DNA of 32,555 bases, from positions 1-32,555 of the forward strand of contig JAJRWY010000196.1 of NCBI GenBank assembly GCA_024276575.1, given 5' to 3'. Below the pieces are notes generated by a model. That model was not told the origin of the DNA, made no database searches, and saw nothing but the letters and a program-made list of their open reading frames with translations. A program made the translations under genes and the position numbers. Below, piece after piece: positions 10,628 to 19,054 of the stretch (within the stretch, counting starts at the first letter, position 1; every line of letters begins with the position of its first letter). The DNA comes from Candidatus Binatota bacterium (GTDB lineage Bacteria > Desulfobacterota > Binatia > UBA1149 > CAITLU01).

Positions 10628-11899
10628 ATGGGAAAGCAGAGATCTGAAGAACTGTTCGAACGTGCGCAACACTGCATGCCGGGTGGGGTCAATTCTCCGG
10701 TCAGGGCGTGGCAATCTGTCGGCGGTAACCCTTTGTTCGTCGCCTCGGCGAATGGCGCCACCATTACCGATGCTGACGGCAATGCCTACATCGACTACAT
10801 CGGATCGTGGGGGCCCATGATAGCCGGGCATGCCGAGCCGACCGTAGTAGAGGCGGTGCGCGAGGTTACGGCATCGGGGATGAGTTTCGGGGCTTCGACC
10901 GCCGCAGAGGTAGAACTCGCCGAAAGAATTTGCCGCCGTTTTCAATCCATAGATAAAGTTCGTCTGGTCAACTCCGGAACAGAGGCCACGATGAGCGCTT
11001 TGCGCGCTGCCCGCGGAGCCACCGGCCGCGATGCCATCATCAAATTTGCCGGTTGCTATCACGGGCATAGCGACGGTTTACTCGTGCGCGCAGGTTCCGG
11101 AGCGACCACTCTCGGGGTGCCCGATAGCCCGGGTGTTCCCCAGCAAATCGGAGAACTGACGCGTGTTGCCGTGTTCAACGATCTCGAGTCGGTGGCCGCT
11201 TTGTGTGACAGCGAAGTCGCCGCAGTGATCGTCGAGCCGGTGGCGGGCAATATGGGCGTGGTCCCTCCCGAGCCGGGCTTCCTCGAGGGTTTACGTGAAC
11301 TCTGCGATGCGGCCGGCGCCTTACTGATATTCGATGAAGTAATGACCGGGCTACGCCTGGGACCAGCCGGCTATCAGAGCCTGTGCGACGTAAGTCCCGA
11401 CCTTACCTGCCTGGGCAAGGTCATCGGCGGCGGTTTGCCGGTCGGCGCGTACGGAGGCAAAGCCGGTGTGATGGATCGCATTGCGCCGGCAGGGCCGGTT
11501 TATCAAGCCGGAACCTTGTCCGGCAACCCGCTAGCTGTAGCCGCCGGTATGGCAACTCTGGACAAGCTTGATGAACCCGGCAGTTATGAGCGGCTCGAGG
11601 AGGCCGGCGCCAAACTAGAGGCAGGGATGAAGGCAGCGCTGGGTACGCGAAAGGCCTGTGTGCAGCGCGTAGGATCGATGATTACGATGTTTTTCGGTAC
11701 TGAGAAAGTAAGCGCCTATGACGATGCCTTGGCTTGCGACACAGAGCATTTTGGCCGCTTTTTCCAGGCCTTGATCGATGAAGGGGTCTGGGTACCGCCG
11801 TCACAGTTCGAAGCGTGGTTCGTTTCGCTCGCGCACAGTGACGAGCAGATCGAACAGACCGTCGCGGCCATCAAGCGGGCGGTTGCAAGGTCGGACTGA
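10628..11899 (+). CDS. hemL: Glutamate-1-semialdehyde 2,1-aminomutase
   Basis: HemL turns glutamate-1-semialdehyde into 5-aminolevulinate, the tetrapyrrole precursor in the C5 pathway, using pyridoxal phosphate. The product is 423 aa. It starts with the family GGVNSPVRAWQSVGG. NSGTEATMSALRAARG is the cofactor phosphate region, LLIFDEVMTGLR follows, and the PLP lysine is Lys264 in CLGKVIGGGLPVGAYGG. The ATG has a strong GGAAGG site. It diverges from dnaA and is followed after 30 bases by atpZ, so it may be read together with the ATP synthase genes. This neighbourhood for hemL is uncommon in my experience. Confidence 0.96.
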   Translation: MGKQRSEELFERAQHCMPGGVNSPVRAWQSVGGNPLFVASANGATITDADGNAYIDYIGSWGPMIAGHAEPTVVEAVREVTASGMSFGASTAAEVELAERICRRFQSIDKVRLVNSGTEATMSALRAARGATGRDAIIKFAGCYHGHSDGLLVRAGSGATTLGVPDSPGVPQQIGELTRVAVFNDLESVAALCDSEVAAVIVEPVAGNMGVVPPEPGFLEGLRELCDAAGALLIFDEVMTGLRLGPAGYQSLCDVSPDLTCLGKVIGGGLPVGAYGGKAGVMDRIAPAGPVYQAGTLSGNPLAVAAGMATLDKLDEPGSYERLEEAGAKLEAGMKAALGTRKACVQRVGSMITMFFGTEKVSAYDDALACDTEHFGRFFQALIDEGVWVPPSQFEAWFVSLAHSDEQIEQTVAAIKRAVARSD

Positions 11900-11929
11900 C
11901 CGGCCCGGATAAGGGGGCCGTGAAACCCT

Positions 11930-12211
11930 ATGGTCATGACTCGAGACCGCAACAGCGCGCGCGGTGCGTCCTACCAAGCCATGGCTGTCGCTTGGAACAT
12001 GGGCTGGCCGATCGCCGCCGGGCTGCTGCTTGGCGTCTATCTGGACAAGCGTTGGGATAGCAGCCCTTTCGCAGCGCTTTTCTGTTCTCTGGCCGCCTTG
12101 GCCGCCGTGGTCAAGCGTTTGATCTCACTTACTGCGGCCTCCGGTAAGGATTCGATCGATGGCGGCGAAGGGAAGGGGCAGGGGTCTAAATCTTCGCGAG
12201 GAAGCGGGTGA
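11930..12211 (+). CDS. atpZ: AtpZ/AtpI-type small membrane protein of the F0 cluster
   Basis: This 93-residue protein has two hydrophobic segments: MGWPIAAGLLLGVYLDKRW, then FAALFCSLAALAAVVKRLI. The GxYLDKRW joint is typical of the AtpZ family found first in atpIBE clusters. Family members are thought to help in F0 assembly or magnesium handling. The tail is Gly/Ser/Lys-rich and hydrophilic. A second ATG two codons on (11936) is an alternative start. The TGA overlaps the atpI GTG as GTGA. Confidence 0.8.
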   Translation: MVMTRDRNSARGASYQAMAVAWNMGWPIAAGLLLGVYLDKRWDSSPFAALFCSLAALAAVVKRLISLTAASGKDSIDGGEGKGQGSKSSRGSG

Positions 12212-12618
12212 CGCTGCGCCGTTCGGATCCGGCCCGTATTACCTATTGGGCCGCTTTTACGGCGCTCGCCACGGCGGCGTTATCGCTGCTGGCCGGTGTC
12301 GGTTCACCCTCGTCGGTACTGCTCGGTGGGGCGTTCATGATCGTCAACTTCAGTTTGATTCGTATGCTCGTTTCACGGCTTATTAGGCCCGGCGCGAGCA
12401 AGGGTGCGACCATGGCCTTGCTCGCCGCCAAGTTTTTCCTGCTGCTTCTGCTCGTGGTAGCCGTGCTGGCGCAGTTTCCCGTAGAGCCGATGTCCTTCGG
12501 TGTTGGGGCCACTGCCCTGGTGATTGCAGCGGTGTTGGAGGGCACTTTGCTAGGCGAAGTGCTCCCGCCGCCGGACCCCGACCATGATAGCCGGGATAGC
12601 GGAGGGCCTGCCGGATGA
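12208..12618 (+). CDS. atpI: ATP synthase subunit I (AtpI)
   Basis: This 136-residue protein has four hydrophobic segments, including GVGSPSSVLLGGAFMIVNFS, a pattern of the ATP synthase I family. AtpI assists assembly of the c-ring. It starts with GTG overlapping the atpZ stop and ends 25 bases before atpB. The tail is short and rich in Pro and Asp (PPPDPDHDSRD). Assignment rests on topology, the GG(A/x)xxxxN segment and the operon position. Confidence 0.8.
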   Translation: MTLRRSDPARITYWAAFTALATAALSLLAGVGSPSSVLLGGAFMIVNFSLIRMLVSRLIRPGASKGATMALLAAKFFLLLLLVVAVLAQFPVEPMSFGVGATALVIAAVLEGTLLGEVLPPPDPDHDSRDSGGPAG

Positions 12619-12643
12619 ACGGCGGGTGGAGCTGAGAATCGTC

Positions 12644-13357
12644 ATGGAACATCATCCGATCACCTGGATAGGACTGATCCCCGGGATCAATCAATTGCCG
12701 GCTCATACGGTGCACGCGACCATCGCCATGCTGGTCTTGGTGGCCGTTGCGATGAGCGCCAACCGCCGCTTGGTGGCGGCTCGAGCCGCCGGAACTCACT
12801 TGGTCCCCGATGAAGGCATGAGCGTGCGTAATCTTGCCGAACTCATAGTCGGCGGTATCACCTCGCTGGTCAAAGGCGTGATACCTCACGGTGGTGAGCG
12901 CTATGTAGGCTATTTCGGCAGTTTCTTCATTTTCATCCTGCTCGCCAACCTGATGGGTTTGGTGCCTGGTTTTGCTCCCCCGACCGCCGATTTCAACATT
13001 ACTTTTGCTTTGGGCGTGGTCAGTCTGGTCGGTTACACCATCATCGGTATTCGTGCGCAGGGGCTCAGCAGTTACTTAAAGCATTTCATGGGACCCATAT
13101 GGTGGCTGGCGATCTTGATGGTCCCGCTGGAAATCGTTGATCAGTTGGTGAGGCCGGTTTCGCTGGGCCTGCGACTTTTCGGCAACATGACCGGCGACCA
13201 TATGGTGCTGGAGATTTTCACCGATCTTACCAAGCTGGTGATTCCGGTGCTTTTTTACTTCCTCGGCGCGTTCGTTTCGGGGATTCAGGCTTTCGTGTTC
13301 ACTCTGCTCAGCATTGTCTACGCTTCGTTGGCCATGGGCCACGATGGTGATCACTAG
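12644..13357 (+). CDS. atpB: ATP synthase F0 subunit a
   Basis: Subunit a forms the two proton half-channels beside the c-ring. The product is 237 aa with about six membrane segments. Helix 5 carries the essential arginine in [14 protein letters not shown], and the last helix reads [22 protein letters not shown] chose the ATG at 12644 (MEHHPITW) since the conserved [11 protein letters not shown] follows at once; the frame is open upstream to an ATG at 12584 inside atpI. It ends in TAG; the normal family end (A.H..H) is reached before it, so this TAG is a true stop. Confidence 0.96.
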   Translation: MEHHPITWIGLIPGINQLPAHTVHATIAMLVLVAVAMSANRRLVAARAAGTHLVPDEGMSVRNLAELIVGGITSLVKGVIPHGGERYVGYFGSFFIFILLANLMGLVPGFAPPTADFNITFALGVVSLVGYTIIGIRAQGLSSYLKHFMGPIWWLAILMVPLEIVDQLVRPVSLGLRLFGNMTGDHMVLEIFTDLTKLVIPVLFYFLGAFVSGIQAFVFTLLSIVYASLAMGHDGDH

Positions 13358-13466
13358 CGCAGAGAGTTCACGGAAAATATGCGGCGTCGCATCGTTGCGG
13401 TCGGAAGAGGACAGAGGATGCGGTGGAAGCGAAAATAAAGGCGATGCCGTAGCTAAGGAGATGACA

Positions 13467-13814
13467 ATGAACAAGATCAAAACTTTTACTTACGCTTTTA
13501 TTGGGGCTGTAATGGCCGTTTTGGGTGGCAGCGTTTCGGCCATGGCTTCGGAAGGTGCAGCCGCATCGGGTTACGGAGCGCAGGGTTATGGCGCGATCGC
13601 CATTGCGGCGGGTATCGCCATTGCCGGTGCCGCTTTCGGCTGCGGTCTCGGCCAAGGCCGTGCGGTCGCGGCGGCGATGGAATCCATTGGGCGCAATCCC
13701 AACTCGGCCGATCGCATTCAAACTCCGATGATCATCGGTTTGGCCATGATCGAGGCACTCGCAATTTACGCGCTGGTAATCGCCTTCTTTCTCCAGGGCA
13801 AGATTCCCGGATAG
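13467..13814 (+). CDS. atpE: ATP synthase F0 subunit c with signal-peptide-like N-terminus
   Basis: Subunit c forms the rotating ring. The product is 115 aa, longer than the usual 75-90. The extra N-terminus ([20 protein letters not shown], then SVSAMASEG) looks like a cleavable signal peptide, a feature of some deltaproteobacterial c subunits. Helix 1 is rich in Gly/Ala, and the polar loop reads [14 protein letters not shown]. Helix 2 has the ion-binding glutamate in [18 protein letters not shown]. The residue after Glu is Ala, not Ser/Thr, which points to a proton and not a sodium ring. The ATG at 13467 has AAGGAG six bases before it, so I prefer it to the ATG at 13461. F1 and b/delta genes are not here. 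Confidence 0.95.
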   Translation: MNKIKTFTYAFIGAVMAVLGGSVSAMASEGAAASGYGAQGYGAIAIAAGIAIAGAAFGCGLGQGRAVAAAMESIGRNPNSADRIQTPMIIGLAMIEALAIYALVIAFFLQGKIPG

Positions 13815-13877
13815 GCCGGGACTAAGGGACTAAGGCCTCGAGCAAAGAGGCTTGCAAGCGATCTCGGAACGATAAGA

Positions 13878-13908
13878 AAGGGCCGGGGGCGAACAGCCCC
13901 CGGCCCTT
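13878..13908. terminator. Strong stem-loop between convergent atpE and pyrE
   Basis: AAGGGCCGGGGGC (13878-13890) pairs perfectly with GCCCCCGGCCCTT (13896-13908) around the loop GAACA: 13 base pairs. U-runs are short on both sides. Lying between two genes that end toward each other, it probably stops transcription both ways. Confidence 0.85.
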
Positions 13909-13912
13909 CGGT

Positions 13913-14512
13913 TTACGGCAGTCGACTGGTTTCCCGCAGCCGTTCGGCGGCGGCAACGATTGAAGTGCGGGTGCTGAGCGCTTCTACCTTGGGAACCCGT
14001 GCGGCCAGCGCTGCCATGCCCTGGTTCTCTTCACGGTCGACCACGGCAACGATCAACTCGACTCTGCCACCGCTTTCCTCCACGGCGTCTACGGCCGCGA
14101 GAGTGGAACCGCCGGTGGTTACCACGTCTTCCAACAGAGCGACCGGCTTGGTGGGATCGAATCGCCCGTCAAGCCGGCGCAGAGTGCCGTGGCTCTTGGC
14201 TTCTTTGCGTACGAAGAAAGCTTCTAGGTCGTAGGAGCGCCGCGAGGCTTCGGCCACCGCCACGCTAACCAATGGGATCGCACCGGCGGCCATTCCCCCG
14301 GCCGAAGAAATTCCGTGGGCTTCGATCCTGTCCAACAATGCAGAGCCGATGAGTCCTGCTCCCTGCCAACTGAGCACGGTCTGTTTTACATCGACGTAAA
14401 AGTCACTCGTACGGCCGGATGCGAGTGTAAACAACCCACTTCTATAGGAAAGCCGGGCTAACAGCGCGGACAATTCGCCATGAATCCCAGGCTTTGAGTG
14501 GGATTTATTCAT
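13913..14512 (-). CDS. pyrE: Orotate phosphoribosyltransferase
   Basis: PyrE joins orotate to PRPP to make OMP in pyrimidine synthesis. The product is 199 aa. It has the orotate-side element FTLASGRTSDFYVDVKQTVL and the PRPP-binding motif VALLEDVVTTGGSTLAAVDA. VRKEAKSHGTLRRLDG corresponds to the catalytic flexible loop region. It starts with ATG inside the end of the upstream hydrolase gene (8-base overlap), so it is co-translated with a lipid-type hydrolase and an acyl-CoA dehydrogenase, an unexpected set of partners for a pyrimidine gene. Confidence 0.95.
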   Translation of the reverse strand: MNKSHSKPGIHGELSALLARLSYRSGLFTLASGRTSDFYVDVKQTVLSWQGAGLIGSALLDRIEAHGISSAGGMAAGAIPLVSVAVAEASRRSYDLEAFFVRKEAKSHGTLRRLDGRFDPTKPVALLEDVVTTGGSTLAAVDAVEESGGRVELIVAVVDREENQGMAALAARVPKVEALSTRTSIVAAAERLRETSRLP

Positions 14513-15404
14513 CGTCGCCGTCCCGGTCGAAGTCCAGAAAATCCGCCAAGTGGGACATGAAGGTCTCGAACTGATCGTGGTGAACCCAATGCCCCGCTTG
14601 GTCTACTTCTACGTAGCGGTAGTCCTTGAAATGTGCAGCGCGTCCGTCATCGACCGGATTGTCGGCCCAACTTTCCTTGCCTCGAAACAGCAGTACGGGG
14701 CTTTCTATCAAACTCCACAAGCGATGTATGCCCTCGGCGTCGTAGGCGTTGGGGCCCCAAGCGCGCACATAGTTGTCGAACTTCCACACATAGGAGCCGT
14801 CTTCAAGCCTCATGGTTCCGTGAATGGTGAGGTGGCGGGCCATCTCGGCCGACAGATGGGGGTTGGCTTCGCGCATGCGGGTCTCGGCTTCCGCTTGGTC
14901 TTTGTAGTGCCGAGGTTTGCGCATGGCGAGTTGTTTCATGGTGGTGATCCACTCGGCAAGACGCTGCTCAACCGGCTTGTCGACGATCAGTGAGGGCGGC
15001 GGCCCCAGTCCTTCGATCGCGACGACCTTGACCACGCTCTTGGGGTATATTCCGGCATAATTCAGAACAATGGCTCCGCCCAGCGAGTGGCCGACCAGGG
15101 TTACCGGCGATTCGCCGACATGTTCGAGAAGCTGGGCAAGGTCCAGCACATAGTCGGCCATGGTGTACTGGGCTCCGATCGCCCAGGCCGAGTCACCGTG
15201 GCCGCGCAGATCGGGTGCGATCACATGGTAGTGTCCGGTCAGTTGGGCCGCGACCAGATCCCAGTTACGGCAATGGTCGCGGCCGCCGTGGACCAACACC
15301 ACGAGGTCTTTACCGATACCGCCATAGTCGACATAGTTGAGTCTCAGACGCTGGGAGAAGAAGCAGTGCGATGTAGGGCCGCCGCCTAGTTTGTAGGGAC
15401 TCAT
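14505..15404 (-). CDS. Alpha/beta-fold hydrolase
   Basis: This 299-residue protein is a single-domain alpha/beta hydrolase. VVLVHGGRDHCRNWD holds the oxyanion-hole region, the nucleophile is Ser107 in LVGHSLGGAIV, and the catalytic histidine is His272 in AGHWVHHDQ. PDLRGHGDS follows strand 4. A lid rich in charged residues lies between about 135 and 215. There is no signal peptide, so it is cytoplasmic. The gene starts 7 bases after the acyl-CoA dehydrogenase and overlaps pyrE. The substrate cannot be told from sequence; an ester or CoA-thioester linked to the dehydrogenase is a fair guess. Confidence 0.88.
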   Translation of the reverse strand: MSPYKLGGGPTSHCFFSQRLRLNYVDYGGIGKDLVVLVHGGRDHCRNWDLVAAQLTGHYHVIAPDLRGHGDSAWAIGAQYTMADYVLDLAQLLEHVGESPVTLVGHSLGGAIVLNYAGIYPKSVVKVVAIEGLGPPPSLIVDKPVEQRLAEWITTMKQLAMRKPRHYKDQAEAETRMREANPHLSAEMARHLTIHGTMRLEDGSYVWKFDNYVRAWGPNAYDAEGIHRLWSLIESPVLLFRGKESWADNPVDDGRAAHFKDYRYVEVDQAGHWVHHDQFETFMSHLADFLDFDRDGDDE

Positions 15405-15411
15405 GCCGTGT

Positions 15412-16554
15412 TCATCCCGAGAGTAGATGACGTGCGATCACCACCCGTTGGATCTGCGAGGTTCCCTCGTAGATTTGTATCAGTTTGGCGTCACGAAACA
15501 GTTTCTCTACCGGATAATCGCTGAAGTACCCGTAGCAGCCAAAGATCTGAATGGCGTCACTGGCAATCTGCACCGCACGATCGGCTCCAAACGCTTTCGC
15601 GTAGCTCGAAACGATGGTCGATCCTTGGCCTTGGTCGAGCAACCAACCCGCCTTGTAGGTAAGCAAGCGCATTGCTTCGAGTTCTATTGCCATGTCGGCA
15701 AGCATGAACTGAACCGCCTGGAAGTTCGCGATCGGCTGTCCGAACTGCTTGCGCTCGCGGGCGTAACGAGTGCACTCGTCCAGAGCTCTCTGAGTCATGC
15801 CGATGCAACTTGCGCCGATTTGCGGACGGGTGCGGTCAAAAGTACGCATCGCCAGCTTGAAGCCGCTACCTTCGGGGCCCAGCATCGCGGATTTGGGCAC
15901 GACTACGTCTTCGAGCACGATCTCCGCGGTATCCGAGCAGCGCTGCCCGAGCTTGCCCTTCATTTTCGAAGTGCTCAAACCTGCGGTGTCGGTGGGAACT
16001 ATGAAACAGGAAATTCCCGCGTGCCCCATTTCCTTGGACTTTGTCGCAAAGATTATATGCCAGGAGGCAACGGTGCCGTTGGTTATAAAATGCTTTACGC
16101 CGTTTAGTACGTATTCGTCGCCCACCTCCTTGTAGGTAGTGGACAAACCGGCGGCGTCGGAGCCGGAACCGGGCTCGGTCAGGCCGTAGGCACCGAAGGT
16201 GAATTCGTTGGTCAGCCAGCTCAGATAGCGGCTTTTCTGCTCGTCGCTACCCGCCAATAGTATCGGTGTGGTCGCCAAGTCGCTGGCCGCCATGCTGGTG
16301 CCGACGCCGGCGCAGCCATAGTTGATATCCTCCATTACCAAGATGGAGTCGAGAATGCCGAGTCCAAGGCCGCCGTACTCCGCCGGCACCTCGAGGTTCA
16401 TGAGGCCTATTTCCCAGGCTTTACGGAGCAAGTCATGTGGAAATTCCTCGGCTTCGTCGTAGTGGCGCGCTACTGGAATGATCTCTGCGACTGCAAAATC
16501 GCGTGCGGTTTGCTTAAGTTGTCGTTGTTCTTCGCTAAGGCTGAATGAAAACAT
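15412..16554 (-). CDS. Acyl-CoA dehydrogenase (short/medium-chain type)
   Basis: This FAD enzyme oxidises an acyl-CoA to the 2,3-enoyl-CoA. The product is 380 aa, the family norm. FGAYGLTEPGSGSDAAG is the flavin-binding YxLTEPxxGSD motif. The C-terminus has the catalytic base Glu363 in QIYEGTSQIQRVVIAR, the position used by short- and medium-chain enzymes. The ATG at 16552-16554 has AAAGGGA upstream; the frame is open further to 16629 but that part is not family-like. It is the first gene of an operon with the hydrolase and pyrE. Confidence 0.93.
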   Translation of the reverse strand: MFSFSLSEEQRQLKQTARDFAVAEIIPVARHYDEAEEFPHDLLRKAWEIGLMNLEVPAEYGGLGLGILDSILVMEDINYGCAGVGTSMAASDLATTPILLAGSDEQKSRYLSWLTNEFTFGAYGLTEPGSGSDAAGLSTTYKEVGDEYVLNGVKHFITNGTVASWHIIFATKSKEMGHAGISCFIVPTDTAGLSTSKMKGKLGQRCSDTAEIVLEDVVVPKSAMLGPEGSGFKLAMRTFDRTRPQIGASCIGMTQRALDECTRYARERKQFGQPIANFQAVQFMLADMAIELEAMRLLTYKAGWLLDQGQGSTIVSSYAKAFGADRAVQIASDAIQIFGCYGYFSDYPVEKLFRDAKLIQIYEGTSQIQRVVIARHLLSG

Positions 16555-17065
16555 CTGTATCCCTTTGCCGAGTCGGCATGTCCGGATCACGGTGGCCCGG
16601 CGCGCGGGCTCATGATGAGCCGTGATCAACGCGGGCGTGCATCCGGGCTGCGGGGGGAATTTTTGACTATCATTTTCCAGGGATAAAGCGAGACTTGCGC
16701 GGTTTACGTCTGCGCGATCTGTCCCCGTGTGGCTTGCACCGGCGCTGTCTGTGCCGCATCGCCCGCGGCTACACCTTCGGTAGCCGCCTTGTTCGGGCCA
16801 TGTGCAGCCCTGGTGACCACGCCGACTACGCGTTGCTCAGATTCCGCGTATTGGGTCACCCCTTGCGAAGCCCAGGGGTCACTTGGTTGTGCATCGCCGT
16901 GATCCGGCGGCGAACTCAGCGCAAGGAGCACGGGGAGGGAGGCGGTACTCAACGTACTAGAACGCGTTTCAGTTGCCTGAGCGGGTCGGCTAAACTTCTC
17001 GGTGCTCGACTGCCGTGGGGCGCCGTTCGAGACAGGCCATAAGCCACTACAGGGAGAACGTTGAG
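16555..17065. other. Divergent intergenic region, no certain gene
   Basis: This 511-base stretch separates the minus-strand acyl-CoA dehydrogenase from the plus-strand DUF1329 gene and must hold both promoters, but I see no clear -35/-10 pair. A minus-strand frame ending at 16704 is open for more than 110 codons. It is Ala/Thr/Ser-rich, has no good start or ribosome-binding site, and matches nothing I know. A shorter plus-strand frame (16695-17042) is Arg-rich and looks like chance. Confidence 0.5.
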
Positions 17066-17185
17066 GTGATCGAAGCTACGACTTTTCGCAAGCTGAATTC
17101 TTTTCTTGCCGTCCTTATTGCATCTGCTGTATTTGCGTTGCCCGTGCCGGCTCAGGTCGAACCCGGCGACGTGATATCGCGTTAG
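17066..17185 (+). other. Signal-peptide leader of the DUF1329 gene, cut off by an in-frame TAG
   Basis: A GTG (17066-17068) with AGGGAGAA upstream opens a frame of 39 codons. It encodes a clear Sec signal peptide (FRKLNSFLAVLIASAVFALP, then VPAQ) and the mature start VEPGDVISR. A TAG follows (17183-17185), and then the same frame continues as NVEKAEALIPPGVRWAVEKG, the DUF1329 domain. DUF1329 proteins of this type begin with PGDVIxxxNxxKxxxLxxPG just after the signal peptide, so the TAG replaces one variable residue inside a conserved segment. Without readthrough the domain would lack an export signal. Confidence 0.8.
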
Positions 17186-17188
17186 AAC

Positions 17189-18370
17189 GTGGAGAAGGCC
17201 GAAGCGTTGATTCCGCCGGGGGTGCGCTGGGCGGTCGAGAAAGGCATGGATATGAATGTGGTGCCCTACAAGCCCATTCCCATACCCAAAGCCTACGTTG
17301 AGGCTACCGAGAAGTATTCGGGCCAAGCCTACGTGGGTAAGGATGATCACGACTTGCACGATTGGGTGGCCGGCCGGCCCTTTCCCGCCGTGGAGGATGA
17401 TGATCCGCAGTTGGCTGAGAAACTAATGTGGAATTTCAGCCGTACCCACTATTTCACCGACGACCTCAATGTCCATCTGCCCGATGCCGATACCGGCGCC
17501 CTGCTGGTGGATGCGCAGGGCAATCGTACTTACCAAGTAGAGCGCCATTTCATCGTCGATTGGTCCCGCCGTCTTCGTTTCTATGGCCGCATAAAGAATG
17601 AGCCGATACCGCAGTTCGAGGAGAACCCCGACAAGACCTTCGAAAAGGCCGGATTTTATCCGTTGATAGAACCTTTCGACCTCAAGGGTGTGGGTACCGT
17701 GACTTACCGGTACTTGGATCCGACACGACAGGACAACACCTGGTTGTACACGCCCGTCATCCGTAGGGTCAGGCGTCTGTCGAGCGCGCAGCGCAGCGAT
17801 GCTTTGTTCGGCCAGGACATAGACCTCGACAGTTTCGGTGGTTATGCGGGGCAGATTCCCTGGTTTGAGTGGAAGTATCTGGGCAACAAGCCGATGCTCG
17901 GTTCGCTTCACGGGGAGAACCTTCCACCGGTAGTTTGCGAGAAAGACGGCGGCGCCACCTACTGCGAGAACTGGGAAATAAGGCCGGAAGTCTATGTGAT
18001 CGAAGGCGCGTCGAAGTTGCCGGGTTACGCCTATTCCAAGCGTGTCATTTATCTGGACAAGGAAACTTTCATCATCTTGTACTCGGACTTGTATGACCAC
18101 AACGGAGAATTGTGGAAAACCGTTCTGCAGAGTATTCGCAACTCGAAACGTCCTCACCCCCATGTTGATTTCGAATACGAGGAAGAGCGTATGTTCGTAT
18201 ATGCTTTCTCAGTTCTCGATACCCAACTCGAGCATGCTACCCGGGCGGCGATTCCCGGCATGGCTTTTCCGAACGAGCCAGGGTGGTATGTGGACCGTGG
18301 TTTGGATGACGATCACTCGGTTGAACTATCGTGGTACACCGTTGCAGCTTTGATTCAGGCTGGGCGTTGA
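17189..18370 (+). CDS. DUF1329 family (LolA-like fold) protein, separated from its signal peptide by TAG
   Basis: DUF1329 proteins are exported, LolA/LolB-like beta proteins of the envelope, often found with lipid or hydrophobic-compound metabolism genes. The domain here runs through EATEKYSGQAYVG, VAGRPFPAVEDDDP, LMWNFSRTHYFTDD, YTPVIRRVRRLSSAQRSDAL and a C-terminal YVIEGASKLPGYAYSKRVIYL, all as in the family. Full length with the leader is 434 codons, normal for the family. A GTG at 17189 could restart translation, but the product would be cytoplasmic. With the upstream leader the gene is either readthrough-expressed or a very recent single-mutation pseudogene, since no other defect is present. 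Neighbours are acyl-CoA dehydrogenases. Confidence 0.88.
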   Translation: MEKAEALIPPGVRWAVEKGMDMNVVPYKPIPIPKAYVEATEKYSGQAYVGKDDHDLHDWVAGRPFPAVEDDDPQLAEKLMWNFSRTHYFTDDLNVHLPDADTGALLVDAQGNRTYQVERHFIVDWSRRLRFYGRIKNEPIPQFEENPDKTFEKAGFYPLIEPFDLKGVGTVTYRYLDPTRQDNTWLYTPVIRRVRRLSSAQRSDALFGQDIDLDSFGGYAGQIPWFEWKYLGNKPMLGSLHGENLPPVVCEKDGGATYCENWEIRPEVYVIEGASKLPGYAYSKRVIYLDKETFIILYSDLYDHNGELWKTVLQSIRNSKRPHPHVDFEYEEERMFVYAFSVLDTQLEHATRAAIPGMAFPNEPGWYVDRGLDDDHSVELSWYTVAALIQAGR

Positions 18371-18477
18371 TTTTGCGGTGATCTTGCGGCCCTGACCCAG
18401 GTCGGCTACACAGGTAAGCTGGTTTGCGAACGAGCGGCGGCTTATCGCTGTCTGTGTTCGTGCCGAAGGAGGCTACA

Positions 18478-18993
18478 ATGAGAACCGTTCGTGTCCTGCC
18501 GCTGCTGTTCGCGGCTAGTATTATGTTGTCCGCTTGCAGCACCAGTGGTGGGCAAGGATTCAGTCTGTGCGCGGTGGTTCCGCCGCCCGCCCCGGCACCC
18601 GCGCCGCCCGCCCCCGAGCCTGAACCTGCTCCTGCTCCGGATCCCTGCGATTCGGTGACCAGGCTCTACGGTGTCAACTTCGCGAGCGACAGCGCCGCGC
18701 TGGATGAGAATGCCAAGTCACGTCTGTCGGCTGCGGTCGAGACCTTGAAGCAGTGTCCTTCCTCGCGAATCAAGATCGAGGCTCACACCGATTCAACCGG
18801 CTCGGATGCCTACAACCAGAAGCTTTCCGAGAGACGCGCCGCTTCGGTTGCTGCTTACTTGACCGGAGCCGGTATCGATGCCGCTGGGTTGGAAAGCGAG
18901 GGTCTGGGTGAGAGTAGCCCGGTTGCGACGAACGCCACCGCTGCGGGACGCGCGGAGAATCGCCGCGTAGAAATGCGCTTGAGCGTGGATTAG
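18478..18993 (+). CDS. OmpA-domain lipoprotein (Pal-like)
   Basis: The 171-residue product has a lipoprotein signal peptide ending in LSAC, with Cys20 as the lipidation site. A Pro/Ala/Glu-rich spacer (about 39-60) follows, then an OmpA C-terminal domain. That domain has YGVNFASDSAALDENAK at its start, IEAHTDSTGSDAYNQKLSER in the middle and GRAENRRVEM at the end, the peptidoglycan (diaminopimelate) binding pattern. It should tether the outer membrane to the cell wall. AGGAG lies six bases before the ATG. It ends in TAG followed by a strong hairpin, confirming that this TAG is a true stop. Confidence 0.92.
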   Translation: MRTVRVLPLLFAASIMLSACSTSGGQGFSLCAVVPPPAPAPAPPAPEPEPAPAPDPCDSVTRLYGVNFASDSAALDENAKSRLSAAVETLKQCPSSRIKIEAHTDSTGSDAYNQKLSERRAASVAAYLTGAGIDAAGLESEGLGESSPVATNATAAGRAENRRVEMRLSVD

Positions 18994-19008
18994 CCGCCTA
19001 GCCTCCGA

Positions 19009-19038
19009 AGCGCTGCCCCGGAGAAGCGGGGCAGCGCT
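19009..19038 (+). terminator. Perfect stem-loop after the OmpA-like gene, before acyl-CoA dehydrogenase
   Basis: AGCGCTGCCCCG (19009-19020) pairs with CGGGGCAGCGCT (19027-19038) around GAGAAG: 12 perfect base pairs. No U-run follows. The ribosome-binding site of the next gene begins only a few bases after it, so the hairpin may terminate, attenuate or protect the transcript. Confidence 0.65.
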
Positions 19039-19054
19039 GGCCGGAGAAGCGTTG

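Noticed and set aside
10370-11068. N-terminal extension of the dnaA frame
   Set aside because: The extra residues are antisense to hemL, DnaA domain I starts near 10369, and the resulting protein would be far longer than the family.
16704-16952. Minus-strand frame between acyl-CoA dehydrogenase and DUF1329 genes
   Set aside because: It is open for over 110 codons if extended, but has no good start, no ribosome-binding site and a biased composition; not enough to call a gene.
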